The notes under the pieces are model-generated. The model searched no databases and was not told where the DNA came from. It saw nothing but the letters and a program-made list of their open reading frames with translations. Shown piece by piece: positions 1 to 8,477 of a stretch of 64,000 nucleotides of DNA (positions are counted from its first letter, which is position 1; the number at the start of each line of letters is the position of its first letter). Origin of the DNA: Pelomonas sp051857475 (lineage in GTDB: Bacteria; Pseudomonadota; Gammaproteobacteria; Burkholderiales; Burkholderiaceae_C); NCBI RefSeq assembly GCF_051857475.1, contig NZ_JBPZGZ010000004.1:248001-312000 (forward strand). The letters are read 5' to 3'. The position numbers were made by a program, and so were the translations under genes.

Positions 1-2
1 GC

Positions 3-872
3 GGCCCCGAGACGGTCTGCCTGCAGGACGATGCCCACGTGGGATTCATGTCCATGCTGGATGACATCCTGCAGACGGCGAGGCCGCACCTGGAGCGCCT
101 GAACGCCCGTCGCCGCGAGACCGTGCCAGCCAGCGAGCTCGTCGTCGGTGTGCAGTGCGGCGGCAGCGACGCCTTCTCCGGCGTGACGGCCAACCCGGCC
201 GTCGGCTTTTGCGCCGACCTGCTGGTGCGCGCCGGCGCCACCATCATGTTCAGCGAGAACACCGAGGTGCGCGACGCCGTCGAGCAACTGACCAGCCGCG
301 CCGCCACGCCCGAAGTGGCCGACGCCATCATTCGCGAACTCGGCTGGTACGACCGCTACCTCGACCGCGGTCGCGTCGACCGCTCGGCCAACACCACGCC
401 GGGCAACAAGGCCGGCGGCCTCTCCAACATTGCCGAGAAGGCCATGGGCTCCATCATCAAGAGCGGCAGCTCGGCCATCGCCCATGTGCTGGCGCCGGGC
501 GACAAGCTCAGGCGCGACCAGCGCGGCCTGGTCTATGCCGCGACGCCGGCCAGCGACTTCATCTGCGGCACGCTGCAGCTGGCTGCCGGCATGAATCTGC
601 ACATCTTCACCACCGGCCGCGGCACGCCCTATGGCCTGGCCGAATGCCCGGTCGTCAAGGTGGCGACCCGCAGCGACCTGGCGCGGCGCTGGCATGACCT
701 GATGGACATCAATGCCGGCCGCATTGCCGATGGCGAGGCAAGCATCGAGGAGACGGGCTGGGCCATGTTCCAGTTGCTGCTCGATGTTGCCAGCGGCCGC
801 AAGAAGACCTGGGCCGAGCACTGGAAGCTGCATAACGCCCTGGTGCTGTTCAACCCGGCGCCGGTGACCTGA
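3..872 (+). CDS. garD: galactarate dehydratase, C-terminal part (5' end outside window)
   Basis: The frame is open to the left edge, so only the last 289 codons are present. Family members are cytoplasmic metal-dependent hydro-lyases that dehydrate galactarate (or, for the UxaA branch, altronate) in hexarate/hexuronate breakdown. Landmarks seen are QCGGSDAFSG at visible codons 51-60, then TTPGNKAGGLSNI, TPASDFICGT, GRGTPYGLAE and the C-terminal FNPAPVT. These, and the ending in particular, fit GarD better than UxaA, although UxaA-like altronate dehydratase cannot be excluded without the N-terminus. A short hairpin follows the stop, and the next gene is an unrelated signalling gene, so this is probably the last gene of an operon lying to the left. 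Confidence 0.85.
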   Translation, partial: GPETVCLQDDAHVGFMSMLDDILQTARPHLERLNARRRETVPASELVVGVQCGGSDAFSGVTANPAVGFCADLLVRAGATIMFSENTEVRDAVEQLTSRAATPEVADAIIRELGWYDRYLDRGRVDRSANTTPGNKAGGLSNIAEKAMGSIIKSGSSAIAHVLAPGDKLRRDQRGLVYAATPASDFICGTLQLAAGMNLHIFTTGRGTPYGLAECPVVKVATRSDLARRWHDLMDINAGRIADGEASIEETGWAMFQLLLDVASGRKKTWAEHWKLHNALVLFNPAPVT

Positions 873-880
873 AGCTGTAA

Positions 881-895
881 CGCCCGAAACGGGCG
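881..895 (+). terminator. short hairpin after garD
   Basis: A perfect 6-bp stem (CGCCCG/CGGGCG) with an AAA loop begins 9 bases after the garD stop. There is no T-tract after it, so it may only be a weak or Rho-assisted terminator or an mRNA 3'-end stabiliser. Confidence 0.3.
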
Positions 896-995
896 CGCCT
901 TCCGTCACGCCTTCGAGGGTGAGGGATGCCGCGGAGCCTGCAGTTCTCACGCCCGCGTCCGACATCCCCGGGGTTGAATCGAACTTCCTGGCCTG

Positions 996-2531
996 TTGGC
1001 GGGTGCTGTCTTGCTGTCTTCGTCCGTTTCTCTTGATCCTCCCCGCGCCGAAGGCGCCGGCTTGCCGCGTCGCATTCGGGCGCCGCGCGCAGCCGGCCTG
1101 GCATTGGGCGCTGTTTGCGTCGGTGCCGCACTGCTGCAGAACGATGCGCCCGCCTGGCAGTTCGCGCTGATGCTGGCGCAGGTGCTGGCCTGGCCGCATC
1201 TGGCCTATGCCCTGAGTTCTCGCAGTGCCCAGCCCAAGGAGGCCGAGTACCGCAACCTGGTGTTCGACTGCGCGCTGTCGGCCATGTGGCTGCCGGCCAT
1301 GGGCTTCAATGTGCTGCCCAGCGCTTTGGCGCTGGCCCTGGTCATGATGGACACGGTGGCTGTCGGCGGCCGGCCTCTGCTGTGGCGTGGCGCAGTGGCC
1401 GCCGTTTGGGGTGTGGGTTTCGGTGCGCTGCTCCTGCCGGCGCCCCTGCAGCTGACGGCCACGCTCTCCACCACCATTGCCTGCCTGCCCGTCATGGTGG
1501 CCTATCCGCTGACTGTGGGCTTGGTGATGTTCCGCCTGTCGACACGCCTGAGCGAGAAGCGCCGCCAGCAGGAGCGCTCCGAGCGCCTGGTGCGTCACAC
1601 CTTCGATGCCATGGAGGCCGGCATCGTGCTGTACGACGCTGACGACCGCCTGCTGCTCTGCAACCAGACCTTCCGCTTGTTGCACCGTCCCATCGAGCCG
1701 CTGCTGCGGCCTGGCCAGCCGCGTGCCGACGTGCTGCGCGCCGCCGTCGGCCATGGCCTGGTGCGCGAAGCCCTGGGCCGCGAGGACGACTGGCTGGCCG
1801 AGCAGCTGACGGGCGCCACCAGTCCTGCGCCGCTGGAAGTGCGCGAACTGGGCGACCACAGCTGGCGCCGCGTGCTGGACCAGCGCCTGCCGGACGGCAG
1901 CCTGCTGTCCTTCTCCACCGACGTGACCGACATGGTGCGCCGCGAGCGCGAGCTGCAGCGCCTGAACGTCGAGCGCGATGCCTATGCGCAGCAGTTGGGC
2001 GAGGTGAACGCGCGTCTGGAGCAGCTGTCCCAGACCGACGCGCTGACCGGCCTGGCCAACCGCCGCCAGTTCGACCAGCGACTCGCCGACGAATGGCAAC
2101 GCTCCTGTCGGCACAGCCTGTGGCTGGCCGTGGTGATGCTGGACGTCGACCATTTCAAGCGCTTCAACGACCGCCACGGCCATCTGGAAGGCGACGCCTG
2201 CCTGCGCCGCGTGGCCCAGGCCCTGCAAGCCTGCGCGCGCCGTGCCAGCGACGTGGTGGCGCGCTATGGCGGCGAGGAGTTCGTGCTGCTGCTGCCGCAC
2301 ACCGCCCTCGACGAGGCCGTGGCGTTGGCACAGCGTTGCCTGCAGGCGGTGGACGAACAGGCCATCTCGCATGGCGACTCGCCGCTGGGGCCTCGCGTGA
2401 CGGTCAGCGTCGGTGTGGTGGCCCTGCAGCTGGATGCCACCCACGCCGCCGACCCCACTGTGCTGCTGCGACAGGCCGACGAGGCGCTGTACCGCGCCAA
2501 GGCCCAAGGCCGGCATCGGGTCGTGTCCTGA
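996..2531 (+). CDS. membrane diguanylate cyclase (MASE2-PAS-GGDEF)
   Basis: Predicted to make cyclic di-GMP from two GTP at the inner membrane. Residues about 28-120 look like a MASE2 sensor: an Arg-rich start, GLALGAVCVGA, WPHLAYALSSRSA, and an acidic EYRNLVFDCALS segment between hydrophobic helices. A PAS-like region follows at about 197-310, then a short coiled stretch and the GGDEF domain from about 347. The active loop is GGEEF, a catalytically competent variant, at about 424-428. An RASD inhibitory I-site lies five residues upstream, so product feedback is expected. The TTG start at 996 is the longest reading and uncertain; any later start must still precede the MASE2 domain. There is no obvious operon partner, although a TerB-like gene follows at 66 bp. 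Confidence 0.88.
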   Translation: MAGAVLLSSSVSLDPPRAEGAGLPRRIRAPRAAGLALGAVCVGAALLQNDAPAWQFALMLAQVLAWPHLAYALSSRSAQPKEAEYRNLVFDCALSAMWLPAMGFNVLPSALALALVMMDTVAVGGRPLLWRGAVAAVWGVGFGALLLPAPLQLTATLSTTIACLPVMVAYPLTVGLVMFRLSTRLSEKRRQQERSERLVRHTFDAMEAGIVLYDADDRLLLCNQTFRLLHRPIEPLLRPGQPRADVLRAAVGHGLVREALGREDDWLAEQLTGATSPAPLEVRELGDHSWRRVLDQRLPDGSLLSFSTDVTDMVRRERELQRLNVERDAYAQQLGEVNARLEQLSQTDALTGLANRRQFDQRLADEWQRSCRHSLWLAVVMLDVDHFKRFNDRHGHLEGDACLRRVAQALQACARRASDVVARYGGEEFVLLLPHTALDEAVALAQRCLQAVDEQAISHGDSPLGPRVTVSVGVVALQLDATHAADPTVLLRQADEALYRAKAQGRHRVVS

Positions 2532-2596
2532 CGCTGAAATACCTCGTCAGCACACTATGCTTGATGCCAGGCTATGGCGTCACAGCAGGAGCGACG

Positions 2597-3775
2597 GTGA
2601 AGGATGCCGAACTCGGAATGAACGGCGTGGAGCGGGTCGTTGCAGAGCCCTTGCGCTTCAAGGCCAAACTGGCCATTGGCGAGAACGCCTATGCGTCGCT
2701 GCGCATGATCAATCGCACCCGCGAGGTCTGGGATGTCGTGGGCGCGGCCGGCGCGGGCGCGGCCATCGCGAAGTCCAGCGTCGTGGCATCGACCTTCTTT
2801 GCGCCATCGGGCGTGTTGGGCGCCATGGGCATCGGTGCGGCGGCGACGCCCATCGGCTGGGTCGCGCTCGCGGCGCTGGCCTCTGGCGGCGCCTGTTATG
2901 GCCTGTACCGATGGTTGGGCGACACCAAAGGCTCACGCGTCATCGAGATCCCCAAGTTCCTGAACACGCCGCTGGACACCCTGGGCCTGGCCCTCTTCGA
3001 TCTCATCGCGCCGCTGGCGCTGCGGCTGGCCGCGGTGGATGGCAGCGTCGAGCCTGCTGAGCGCGATGCGCTGCTGCAGCATCTGGTGGACGACTGGGGT
3101 CTGGACGCCGGTTTCGTCACCCAGGCGATTGCGCAGATCGAGCCGGGCGCCATGCAGGGTTCGGTCGAGGAGATGGCGGCGGAGCTGTCGGCCTTTCTGC
3201 ATGCCAACCCCGACTGCAACCACCAGGCCATCGCCGCTGACCTTGGGCAGTTCCTGCGTCAGCTGCTGGAGGCCGGCGGGCCTTTGTCTGAGGCCGAAGA
3301 GGCTGCGTTGGCGCTCGGCCTCGAACTGCTGCAGCGCGAGCCGGAGAGCACACTCACCAAGGCCTGGCTCGGTGCCAAGTCGGGCGCCGGCAAGGCGGCC
3401 GAACAACTGGGCACGACGGCCAAGGATGCCGCGGATTGGACCCGTCAGCGGCTGCCTTCGGCCGATGAGCTGCAGGCTGCCGCCGGCACCGCGGCGACCA
3501 AGGCCTTGCATGGCGCCAGGGTGGGTGCGGAGCAACTGGGCACCACAGCCAGGGAAGCCGCCGAATGGACGCGCGAGCGCCTGCCGTCGCCGGAGCAGTT
3601 GCAAGCCGCGGCGAGCACGACCGCGACCCAGGTGGAGCAGGGCGTGCGCAAGGCCGCGGCCTGGGCCCAGGACAAGATGCCCAGTGCGGAGCAGGTCCAG
3701 GACAAGGCCAAGCGGTCGCTGGACCTGGCCAAAGCCGGCATTGAAAGAATGAGGAAGCGGCCACCAGGCCGCTGA
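2597..3775 (+). CDS. TerB-like protein with C-terminal amphipathic repeats
   Basis: A 392-residue protein of unknown role. Residues about 40-100 hold two Gly/Ala-rich hydrophobic stretches (around VVGAAGAGAAIAKS and PIGWVALAALASGGACYGLYRW) that could be membrane helices. Next comes a helical acidic region (LRLAAVDGSVEPAERDALLQHL and following) resembling TerB/tellurite-resistance-like folds, where acidic residues bind metal. The tail from about 270 has nearly identical units of about 47 residues, with EQLGTT(A)K/REAA-W-TR-RLPS written twice and a degenerate third copy. The GTG start at 2597 has an AGGAG five bases upstream; an in-frame ATG at 2618 is the alternative. TerB assignment is by pattern only. 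Confidence 0.6.
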   Translation: MKDAELGMNGVERVVAEPLRFKAKLAIGENAYASLRMINRTREVWDVVGAAGAGAAIAKSSVVASTFFAPSGVLGAMGIGAAATPIGWVALAALASGGACYGLYRWLGDTKGSRVIEIPKFLNTPLDTLGLALFDLIAPLALRLAAVDGSVEPAERDALLQHLVDDWGLDAGFVTQAIAQIEPGAMQGSVEEMAAELSAFLHANPDCNHQAIAADLGQFLRQLLEAGGPLSEAEEAALALGLELLQREPESTLTKAWLGAKSGAGKAAEQLGTTAKDAADWTRQRLPSADELQAAAGTAATKALHGARVGAEQLGTTAREAAEWTRERLPSPEQLQAAASTTATQVEQGVRKAAAWAQDKMPSAEQVQDKAKRSLDLAKAGIERMRKRPPGR

Positions 3776-3881
3776 TCTGCTGCCGTCCGAACCCGCGCCG
3801 GTGAGTTGAAGCCACACGCGAGCATGCTGCGCGGTAGCCCTCTATGCTGGTTTCCCTCGAGGTTCAGGCGGCAGGACGAGT

Positions 3882-4856
3882 ATGCGCATCGCAATCATGG
3901 GTTCGGGCGGCGTTGGCGGCTATGCGGGCGCGTGGTTGCAGCAGGCGGGTCACGACGTGGTGTTCATCGCCCGCGGCGCTCACCTGGCCGCCTTGCAGCG
4001 CGACGGCCTGAGGATCGAGCACCCCGAGCTGGCGCTGCATCTGCCGCAGGTCCGCGCCACGGAGGACGCGGCCAGCGTGGGGCCGGTCGATCTGGTGATC
4101 TTTGCGGTCAAGCTCTTCGACACCGAGAGCGCGGCTCGCGCCATGGCCGCGTTGGTCGGCCCGCACACGCGGGTGCTCACGCTGCAGAACGGCATCGACA
4201 GCGTGGCCATGATCCGCGCCCACCTGGATCCGTCCGCCACGGTGCTGGGCGGCGTGATCTATGTGTCCGCCGTCATCGACCGGCCGGGCGTGATCCGCTC
4301 ACCGGGTGGCCTGCACATGATCGTCGCCGACCGGCTGGACGGCGACGCGACGATGGCCGAACTGGAGCGGACCGCGGCGGGCCTGGCCGGGCTGTCCGTG
4401 AAGCTCAGCGACAACGCGACGCAGACGATCTGGGAAAAGTTCGTCGCCCTGGCCTCGCTGTCCGGCGCGACCTCGCTGCTGCGTGCCCGCATGGGAGCCA
4501 TTCTGGGCAACGCCGAGACGCGGGCCTTCCAGCGCCAGTTGGTGGACGAAGCCGTTGCCGTCGCACAGGCCCATGGCGTGGCGATGCGCGCGGGCCTCGC
4601 CGACGAAGTCATGGGCAAGCTGGCCGCGATGCCGGCGGCCTTTCGCTCGTCGATGGCCGAGGACCTGGAGCGCGGCAATCGCCTCGAGCTGGGTTGGCTC
4701 AGCGGGCGCGTGCATGGTCTCGGTTTGCAACTGGGTGTCGAGACACCGGCGCACACGGCGGTCTACCGCGGCCTGGTGCTGCATGAGCAGGGCGTGGGTC
4801 CGGCCGAACAGCGACAGACCCTTGTTGTAGGCCAGGGCCTGCAAATCCACGTGTAA
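3882..4856 (+). CDS. panE: 2-dehydropantoate 2-reductase (ketopantoate reductase)
   Basis: NADPH-dependent reduction of ketopantoate to pantoate in pantothenate/CoA synthesis, in the cytoplasm. The N-terminus MRIAIMGSGGVGGYAGAWL is the Rossmann GxGxxG dinucleotide loop. LTLQNGIDS at about 107 and the helical C-terminal domain containing SLSGATSLLRARMG, WEKF and SMAEDLERG (Ser/Asp near the substrate pocket) are typical of the PanE/ApbA family. Length 324 residues is slightly above the usual 300, because about 25 residues extend past the normal end. An AGGACGAG ribosome site precedes the ATG. Some family members act on other 2-keto acids, and panB/panC are not nearby, so the exact substrate is inferred. 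Confidence 0.85.
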   Translation: MRIAIMGSGGVGGYAGAWLQQAGHDVVFIARGAHLAALQRDGLRIEHPELALHLPQVRATEDAASVGPVDLVIFAVKLFDTESAARAMAALVGPHTRVLTLQNGIDSVAMIRAHLDPSATVLGGVIYVSAVIDRPGVIRSPGGLHMIVADRLDGDATMAELERTAAGLAGLSVKLSDNATQTIWEKFVALASLSGATSLLRARMGAILGNAETRAFQRQLVDEAVAVAQAHGVAMRAGLADEVMGKLAAMPAAFRSSMAEDLERGNRLELGWLSGRVHGLGLQLGVETPAHTAVYRGLVLHEQGVGPAEQRQTLVVGQGLQIHV

Positions 4857-4891
4857 CAGTCCGGCACCACCGCACCTTCCCGCTCGGCAGC

Positions 4892-6550
4892 ATGCGAGAC
4901 ATGAGTGCTGAACACCATCCGCTCGCCGGCCAGCCGGCACCGCCCGACCTCCTCATCGATGTCGAGGCCTTGCGCGAGGCCTATTTCTCGCGCCAGCCCG
5001 ACCCGTCCTGTGCCGAACAGCTCGTCAGCTTCGGCACGTCCGGCCATCGCGGTTCGGCCCTGGACGGCTCCTTCAACGAATGGCATGTGCTGGCCATCAC
5101 CCAGGCCATCTGCGACCACCGCAAGCAGAACAACATTGCCGGGCCGCTGTTCCTTGGCGCTGACACCCATGCTCTGTCCGAGCCCGCGTCGCGCAGCGCC
5201 CTTGAGGTGCTGGCGGCCAATGGCGTCAACGTCATGCTGGCGCCGCCGGGTCAATTCACGCCGACGCCGGCCGTGTCGCTGGCCATCCTGGAATACAACC
5301 AGGGCCGTGAGGGCTGGCAGCGGGCCGACGGCATCGTCGTCACGCCCTCGCACAACCCGCCGCGCGATGGCGGCTTCAAGTACAACCCGCCCCACGGCGG
5401 CCCGGCGGACAGCGACATCACGTCCGGCATCCAGGCGGCCGCCAATGCCTACCTGCGGCAGGGTCTGAAGGGCGTGCTGCGCAAGGACGCCGAACAGGCC
5501 CTGGCAACGCTGGGCTGCCACGAGCACGACTACCTGGCCCAGTACGTCGCGGCCCTGCAGCAGGTCATCGATTTCGACGTCATCCGCGGTGCCGGCCTTC
5601 AGCTGGGCGTCGACCCGCTGGGTGGGGCCGGCGTGGACTACTGGCCGGCGATCGCCGAGCGCTACCGACTGCCACTGACCGTCGTCAGCAGCGAGGTGGA
5701 CCCGCGCTTCGCCTTCATGACCCTAGACTGGGACGGCCAGATCCGCATGGACCCTTCATCGCCCTGGGCCATGCAGAGGCTGACCCAGCTGCGCGACCGT
5801 TTCGACGTGGCCTTCGCCTGCGACACCGACCACGACCGCCACGGCATCGTCACGCGCCGTGCCGGCCTGATGCCACCCAACCACTACCTCAGCGTGGCGG
5901 TGGACTACCTCTTCCACAACCGCCCTGGTTGGCGTGCGAGCGCCGCCGTCGGCAAGACCGTCGTCACGACGGCGCTGATCGACCGCGTCGCCCAGCGCCT
6001 GGGCCGGCGTCTGTTCGAAGCGCCGGTCGGCTTCAAGTGGTTTGCACCGGGCCTGCTGGACGGCAGCCTGGGCCTGGGTTGCGAGGAGAGCGCCGGTGCG
6101 TCCTTCCTGCGCCGCGATGGCCGCGTATGGACGACCGACAAGGACGGCATGGCGGCGGCCCTGCTGTCGGCCGAGATCACAGCCCGCACCGGCAGCGACC
6201 CCGGCGCGTACTACCAGCGCCTGACGGCCGATCTCGGCACGCCGCATGCGGACCGCGTCGAAGGCCCGGCTACGCGCGATCAGAAGGCCCGCCTCGCAGC
6301 CATGAAGCCCGAGCAGGTCAGCGTCAAGATGCTGGCGGGTGACGCCGTCGAGGCCGTGTTGAGCCAGGCGCCAGGCAACGGTGCAGCCATCGGCGGCCTC
6401 AAGGTCATCACGGCCGGCGGCTGGTTTGCCGCGCGGCCCTCGGGCACCGAAGACATCTACAAGGTCTATGCCGAGAGCTGGCGCGACGAGGCGCATCTGC
6501 AGCGCCTGCTGCAGGAGGCTCGCGACCTCGTGGACAAGACCCTGGGCTGA
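4892..6550 (+). CDS. pgm: phosphoglucomutase (alpha-D-glucose phosphate-specific)
   Basis: Interconverts glucose-1-phosphate and glucose-6-phosphate in the cytoplasm, linking glycogen/UDP-glucose metabolism with glycolysis. The phosphoserine loop VVTPSHNPP places the catalytic Ser at residue 153 (150 if the second ATG at 4901 is used). Other landmarks are SFGTSGHRG near residue 47, the metal-binding DTDHDRHG, CEESAGASFLRRDG and the C-terminal phosphate-binding RPSGTED. Length of 549-552 residues matches E. coli Pgm (about 546). The two Met codons at 4892 and 4901 both give a family-like N-terminus and neither has a strong ribosome site. The stop directly abuts the stop of the convergent amidotransferase gene. 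It may serve the glucose and galactose released by the locus downstream. Confidence 0.95.
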   Translation: MRDMSAEHHPLAGQPAPPDLLIDVEALREAYFSRQPDPSCAEQLVSFGTSGHRGSALDGSFNEWHVLAITQAICDHRKQNNIAGPLFLGADTHALSEPASRSALEVLAANGVNVMLAPPGQFTPTPAVSLAILEYNQGREGWQRADGIVVTPSHNPPRDGGFKYNPPHGGPADSDITSGIQAAANAYLRQGLKGVLRKDAEQALATLGCHEHDYLAQYVAALQQVIDFDVIRGAGLQLGVDPLGGAGVDYWPAIAERYRLPLTVVSSEVDPRFAFMTLDWDGQIRMDPSSPWAMQRLTQLRDRFDVAFACDTDHDRHGIVTRRAGLMPPNHYLSVAVDYLFHNRPGWRASAAVGKTVVTTALIDRVAQRLGRRLFEAPVGFKWFAPGLLDGSLGLGCEESAGASFLRRDGRVWTTDKDGMAAALLSAEITARTGSDPGAYYQRLTADLGTPHADRVEGPATRDQKARLAAMKPEQVSVKMLAGDAVEAVLSQAPGNGAAIGGLKVITAGGWFAARPSGTEDIYKVYAESWRDEAHLQRLLQEARDLVDKTLG

Positions 6551-7351
6551 TCAGGCGGCCGCGAGTTCGGCCACGCCTTCGCTCAGAAACACGCAGTCGC
6601 CGTCCTGGAACACGCGCACCTCGCCGGGCGCAAAGGCTGCCCAGGCTTCGCCATGGGTCAGGGGCTCGGTGGACACCAGCGCCATGCGGTCGGACGGGTT
6701 GTTGACGGTGGCCAGGTCCACGCTGAGGTCGCCGTCGCGCAGCGACACATGGCCGAAGGGCGGGCGGCGCTGCAGCCAGTGCAGCTTGGTGGAAGCGTGG
6801 GCCAGCATGGCGCGGCCATCGGTCAGCAGCAGGTTGAAGCGGCCATGCTCGGCGATCTCGTGGATCCAGGGCGTCAGCGTGGCGGCCAGCTCGGGCCAGT
6901 CGGGCAGCTCGGCGCCGAAGCGCTGCTGCAGGCGCTGCATCAGCCAGCAGAAGGCCTGTTCGCTGTCGGTCTGACCGGCGGGGGTGAAGCTGCCGTCCAG
7001 ATCGGGATGGAAGTCCTTCAGGTCGCCGTTGTGGGCGAAGACCCAGGTGCGGCCGGCCCATTCGCGGCGAAAGGGGTGGCAGTTCTCCAGCGTGCGGGCG
7101 CCCTGGGTCGCCTTGCGGATGTGGGCCAGGATGTTGCGTGCACGCACCGGATGGTGGCCCAGATGACGCGCCAGCTCGGACTCGGCCGCGGGGCTGTCCT
7201 CCACCGTAACCTCGCAGCGCTCGCCGTCGTGGAAGGCCACGCCCCAGCCGTCGACATGGTCTGCGGTGCGGCCACCGCGGGCGGCAAAGCCGCTCAGGGA
7301 GAAGGTGGCGGCGGCCGGCTGGCGGCTGTTGAGGGCGAAAAGCTCACACAT
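6551..7351 (-). CDS. yafJ: class II glutamine amidotransferase, YafJ-like
   Basis: Ntn-type glutaminase domain protein of 266 residues with no known acceptor. The start at 7351 is fixed by chemistry: it gives MCELFAL, exposing Cys2, the N-terminal nucleophile of this family, after Met removal. Conserved landmarks are GWGVAFHDG, AHIRKATQG, NCHPF and FAHNGDL (glutamine binding and oxyanion residues) and TDSEQAFCWL. The pattern runs along the whole of E. coli YafJ (about 255 residues). The protein is convergent with pgm, with stop codons adjoining, and divergent from the Bug receptor gene. Physiological role unknown; some relatives sit in ergothioneine synthesis (EgtC), but no egt genes are seen here. 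Confidence 0.85.
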   Translation of the reverse strand: MCELFALNSRQPAAATFSLSGFAARGGRTADHVDGWGVAFHDGERCEVTVEDSPAAESELARHLGHHPVRARNILAHIRKATQGARTLENCHPFRREWAGRTWVFAHNGDLKDFHPDLDGSFTPAGQTDSEQAFCWLMQRLQQRFGAELPDWPELAATLTPWIHEIAEHGRFNLLLTDGRAMLAHASTKLHWLQRRPPFGHVSLRDGDLSVDLATVNNPSDRMALVSTEPLTHGEAWAAFAPGEVRVFQDGDCVFLSEGVAELAAA

Positions 7352-7411
7352 CGGTGGGGGCGGAAGCTGTCGGTATGGGTGGCAACGTCGCAAGTCTGAG
7401 GGTGGATGACA

Positions 7412-7431
7412 GAAAGCCCAACAAAGCTTTC
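7412..7431. promoter_or_regulatory. inverted repeat between divergent yafJ and Bug genes
   Basis: GAAAGC and GCTTTC arms, 8 bases apart, extend outward imperfectly into TGAC and GTCA. It lies in the 169-base divergent spacer and may be a regulator site; no regulator can be named. Confidence 0.25.
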
Positions 7432-7520
7432 GTCAGATGCTTATGCCTGTGCGGGTTCTCACATACCGCGGGGCATGGCCTGGCGTTAGTCTTGGCCGCA
7501 TCAACCCAGGAGACAACCCC

Positions 7521-8477
7521 GTGCTCAAGTGTCTTGCTCCCGCCGCGGCCCTGCTGCTGGCCCTGACCGCCCAGGCCCAGGAGGCCGGCTGGCCGACCAA
7601 GCCCATCCATTTCGTCGTGCCCTTCGGCCCAGGCGGTGCCAACGACATCGTGGCCCGCACGGTGGCCGAGGCGACGGCCAAGCAGCTGGGTCAGCCCATC
7701 ATCATCGAGAACAAGCCCGGCGCCGGCTCCATGATCGGCGCCGCCTATGTGGCCAAGTCGGCGCCTGACGGCTACACCTTCCTGACCCCGGCGGCCGGCG
7801 TCATCACCAATGCGCTGATCAAGACGCGCATGCCCTATGCCGAAGACGACCTGGTGCCCGTGGTCATGATGGCCGTCAGCCCCTCGGTCATCGTCGTGCC
7901 GGGTGATTCACCCATCAAGGACCTCAAGGGCCTGATCGCGGCGTCCAAGAAAGGCCAGAACCTGAATTTCGCGACCGCCGGGACCGGCAGCACGCCGCAC
8001 TTCGTCGCCGAGATGCTGAAGCTGCGCGCCGGCGCCAAGCTGCAGATCGTGCCCTACAAGAGCGGCTCCGAGGGCATGGCCGCCGTCGTCGGCAACCAGG
8101 TGGACGCGACATCCGAGGCCAGCCCCGTCGTGCTGTCCATGGTCAAGGCCGGCAAGCTCAAGGCCGTCGCCTCGACCTGGAACCGCCGCATCGCGGCCCT
8201 GCCGGACCTGCCGACGGCCCAGGAGCAGGGCTTCAGCGACGTCTTCATCGGCCATTGGTCGGGCGTTTTTGCGCCCAAGGGCACGCCCGAAGCCATCCTC
8301 GACAAGCTCAATGCCGCCGTGAATGCGGCGCTGAAGACCAGTGAGCTGCGCGCCAAGCTCATCCCGCTGGCCATCGACCCGACCGGCGGCAGCCGCGAGG
8401 ACTTCCGAAAATTCCTGGCCGGCGAGAAGGCGCGCCTTGCGCCCATCGCCAAGGCGGCGCAGATGAAGGAAGACTAG
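7521..8477 (+). CDS. Bug/TctC-family periplasmic solute-binding protein
   Basis: Periplasmic receptor of the tripartite tricarboxylate transporter type, a family strongly expanded in Betaproteobacteria, usually binding carboxylates or amino-acid-like ligands. The GTG at 7521 was chosen because an AGGAGA lies seven bases upstream and the product then begins directly with a signal peptide (VLKCLAPAAALLLALTAQA, cleavage before QEAGWP). Typical elements are PTKPIHFVVPFGPGG near the mature start, IIENKPGAGSMIGA, a PDGYT motif, and PEAILDKLNAAVNAAL near the C-terminus. No TctA/TctB membrane partners are in the window, so it is an orphan receptor of unknown ligand. Its stop overlaps that of the convergent GH5 gene by four bases (CTAG). 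Confidence 0.88.
   Translation: MLKCLAPAAALLLALTAQAQEAGWPTKPIHFVVPFGPGGANDIVARTVAEATAKQLGQPIIIENKPGAGSMIGAAYVAKSAPDGYTFLTPAAGVITNALIKTRMPYAEDDLVPVVMMAVSPSVIVVPGDSPIKDLKGLIAASKKGQNLNFATAGTGSTPHFVAEMLKLRAGAKLQIVPYKSGSEGMAAVVGNQVDATSEASPVVLSMVKAGKLKAVASTWNRRIAALPDLPTAQEQGFSDVFIGHWSGVFAPKGTPEAILDKLNAAVNAALKTSELRAKLIPLAIDPTGGSREDFRKFLAGEKARLAPIAKAAQMKED

Noticed and set aside
881..895. Hairpin after garD as a strong Rho-independent terminator
   Set aside because: No T-tract; kept only as a weak structure.
7437..7520. Upstream extension of the Bug receptor to an earlier start
   Set aside because: The extension lacks a ribosome site and would bury the signal peptide; the GTG at 7521 has AGGAGA at good distance.
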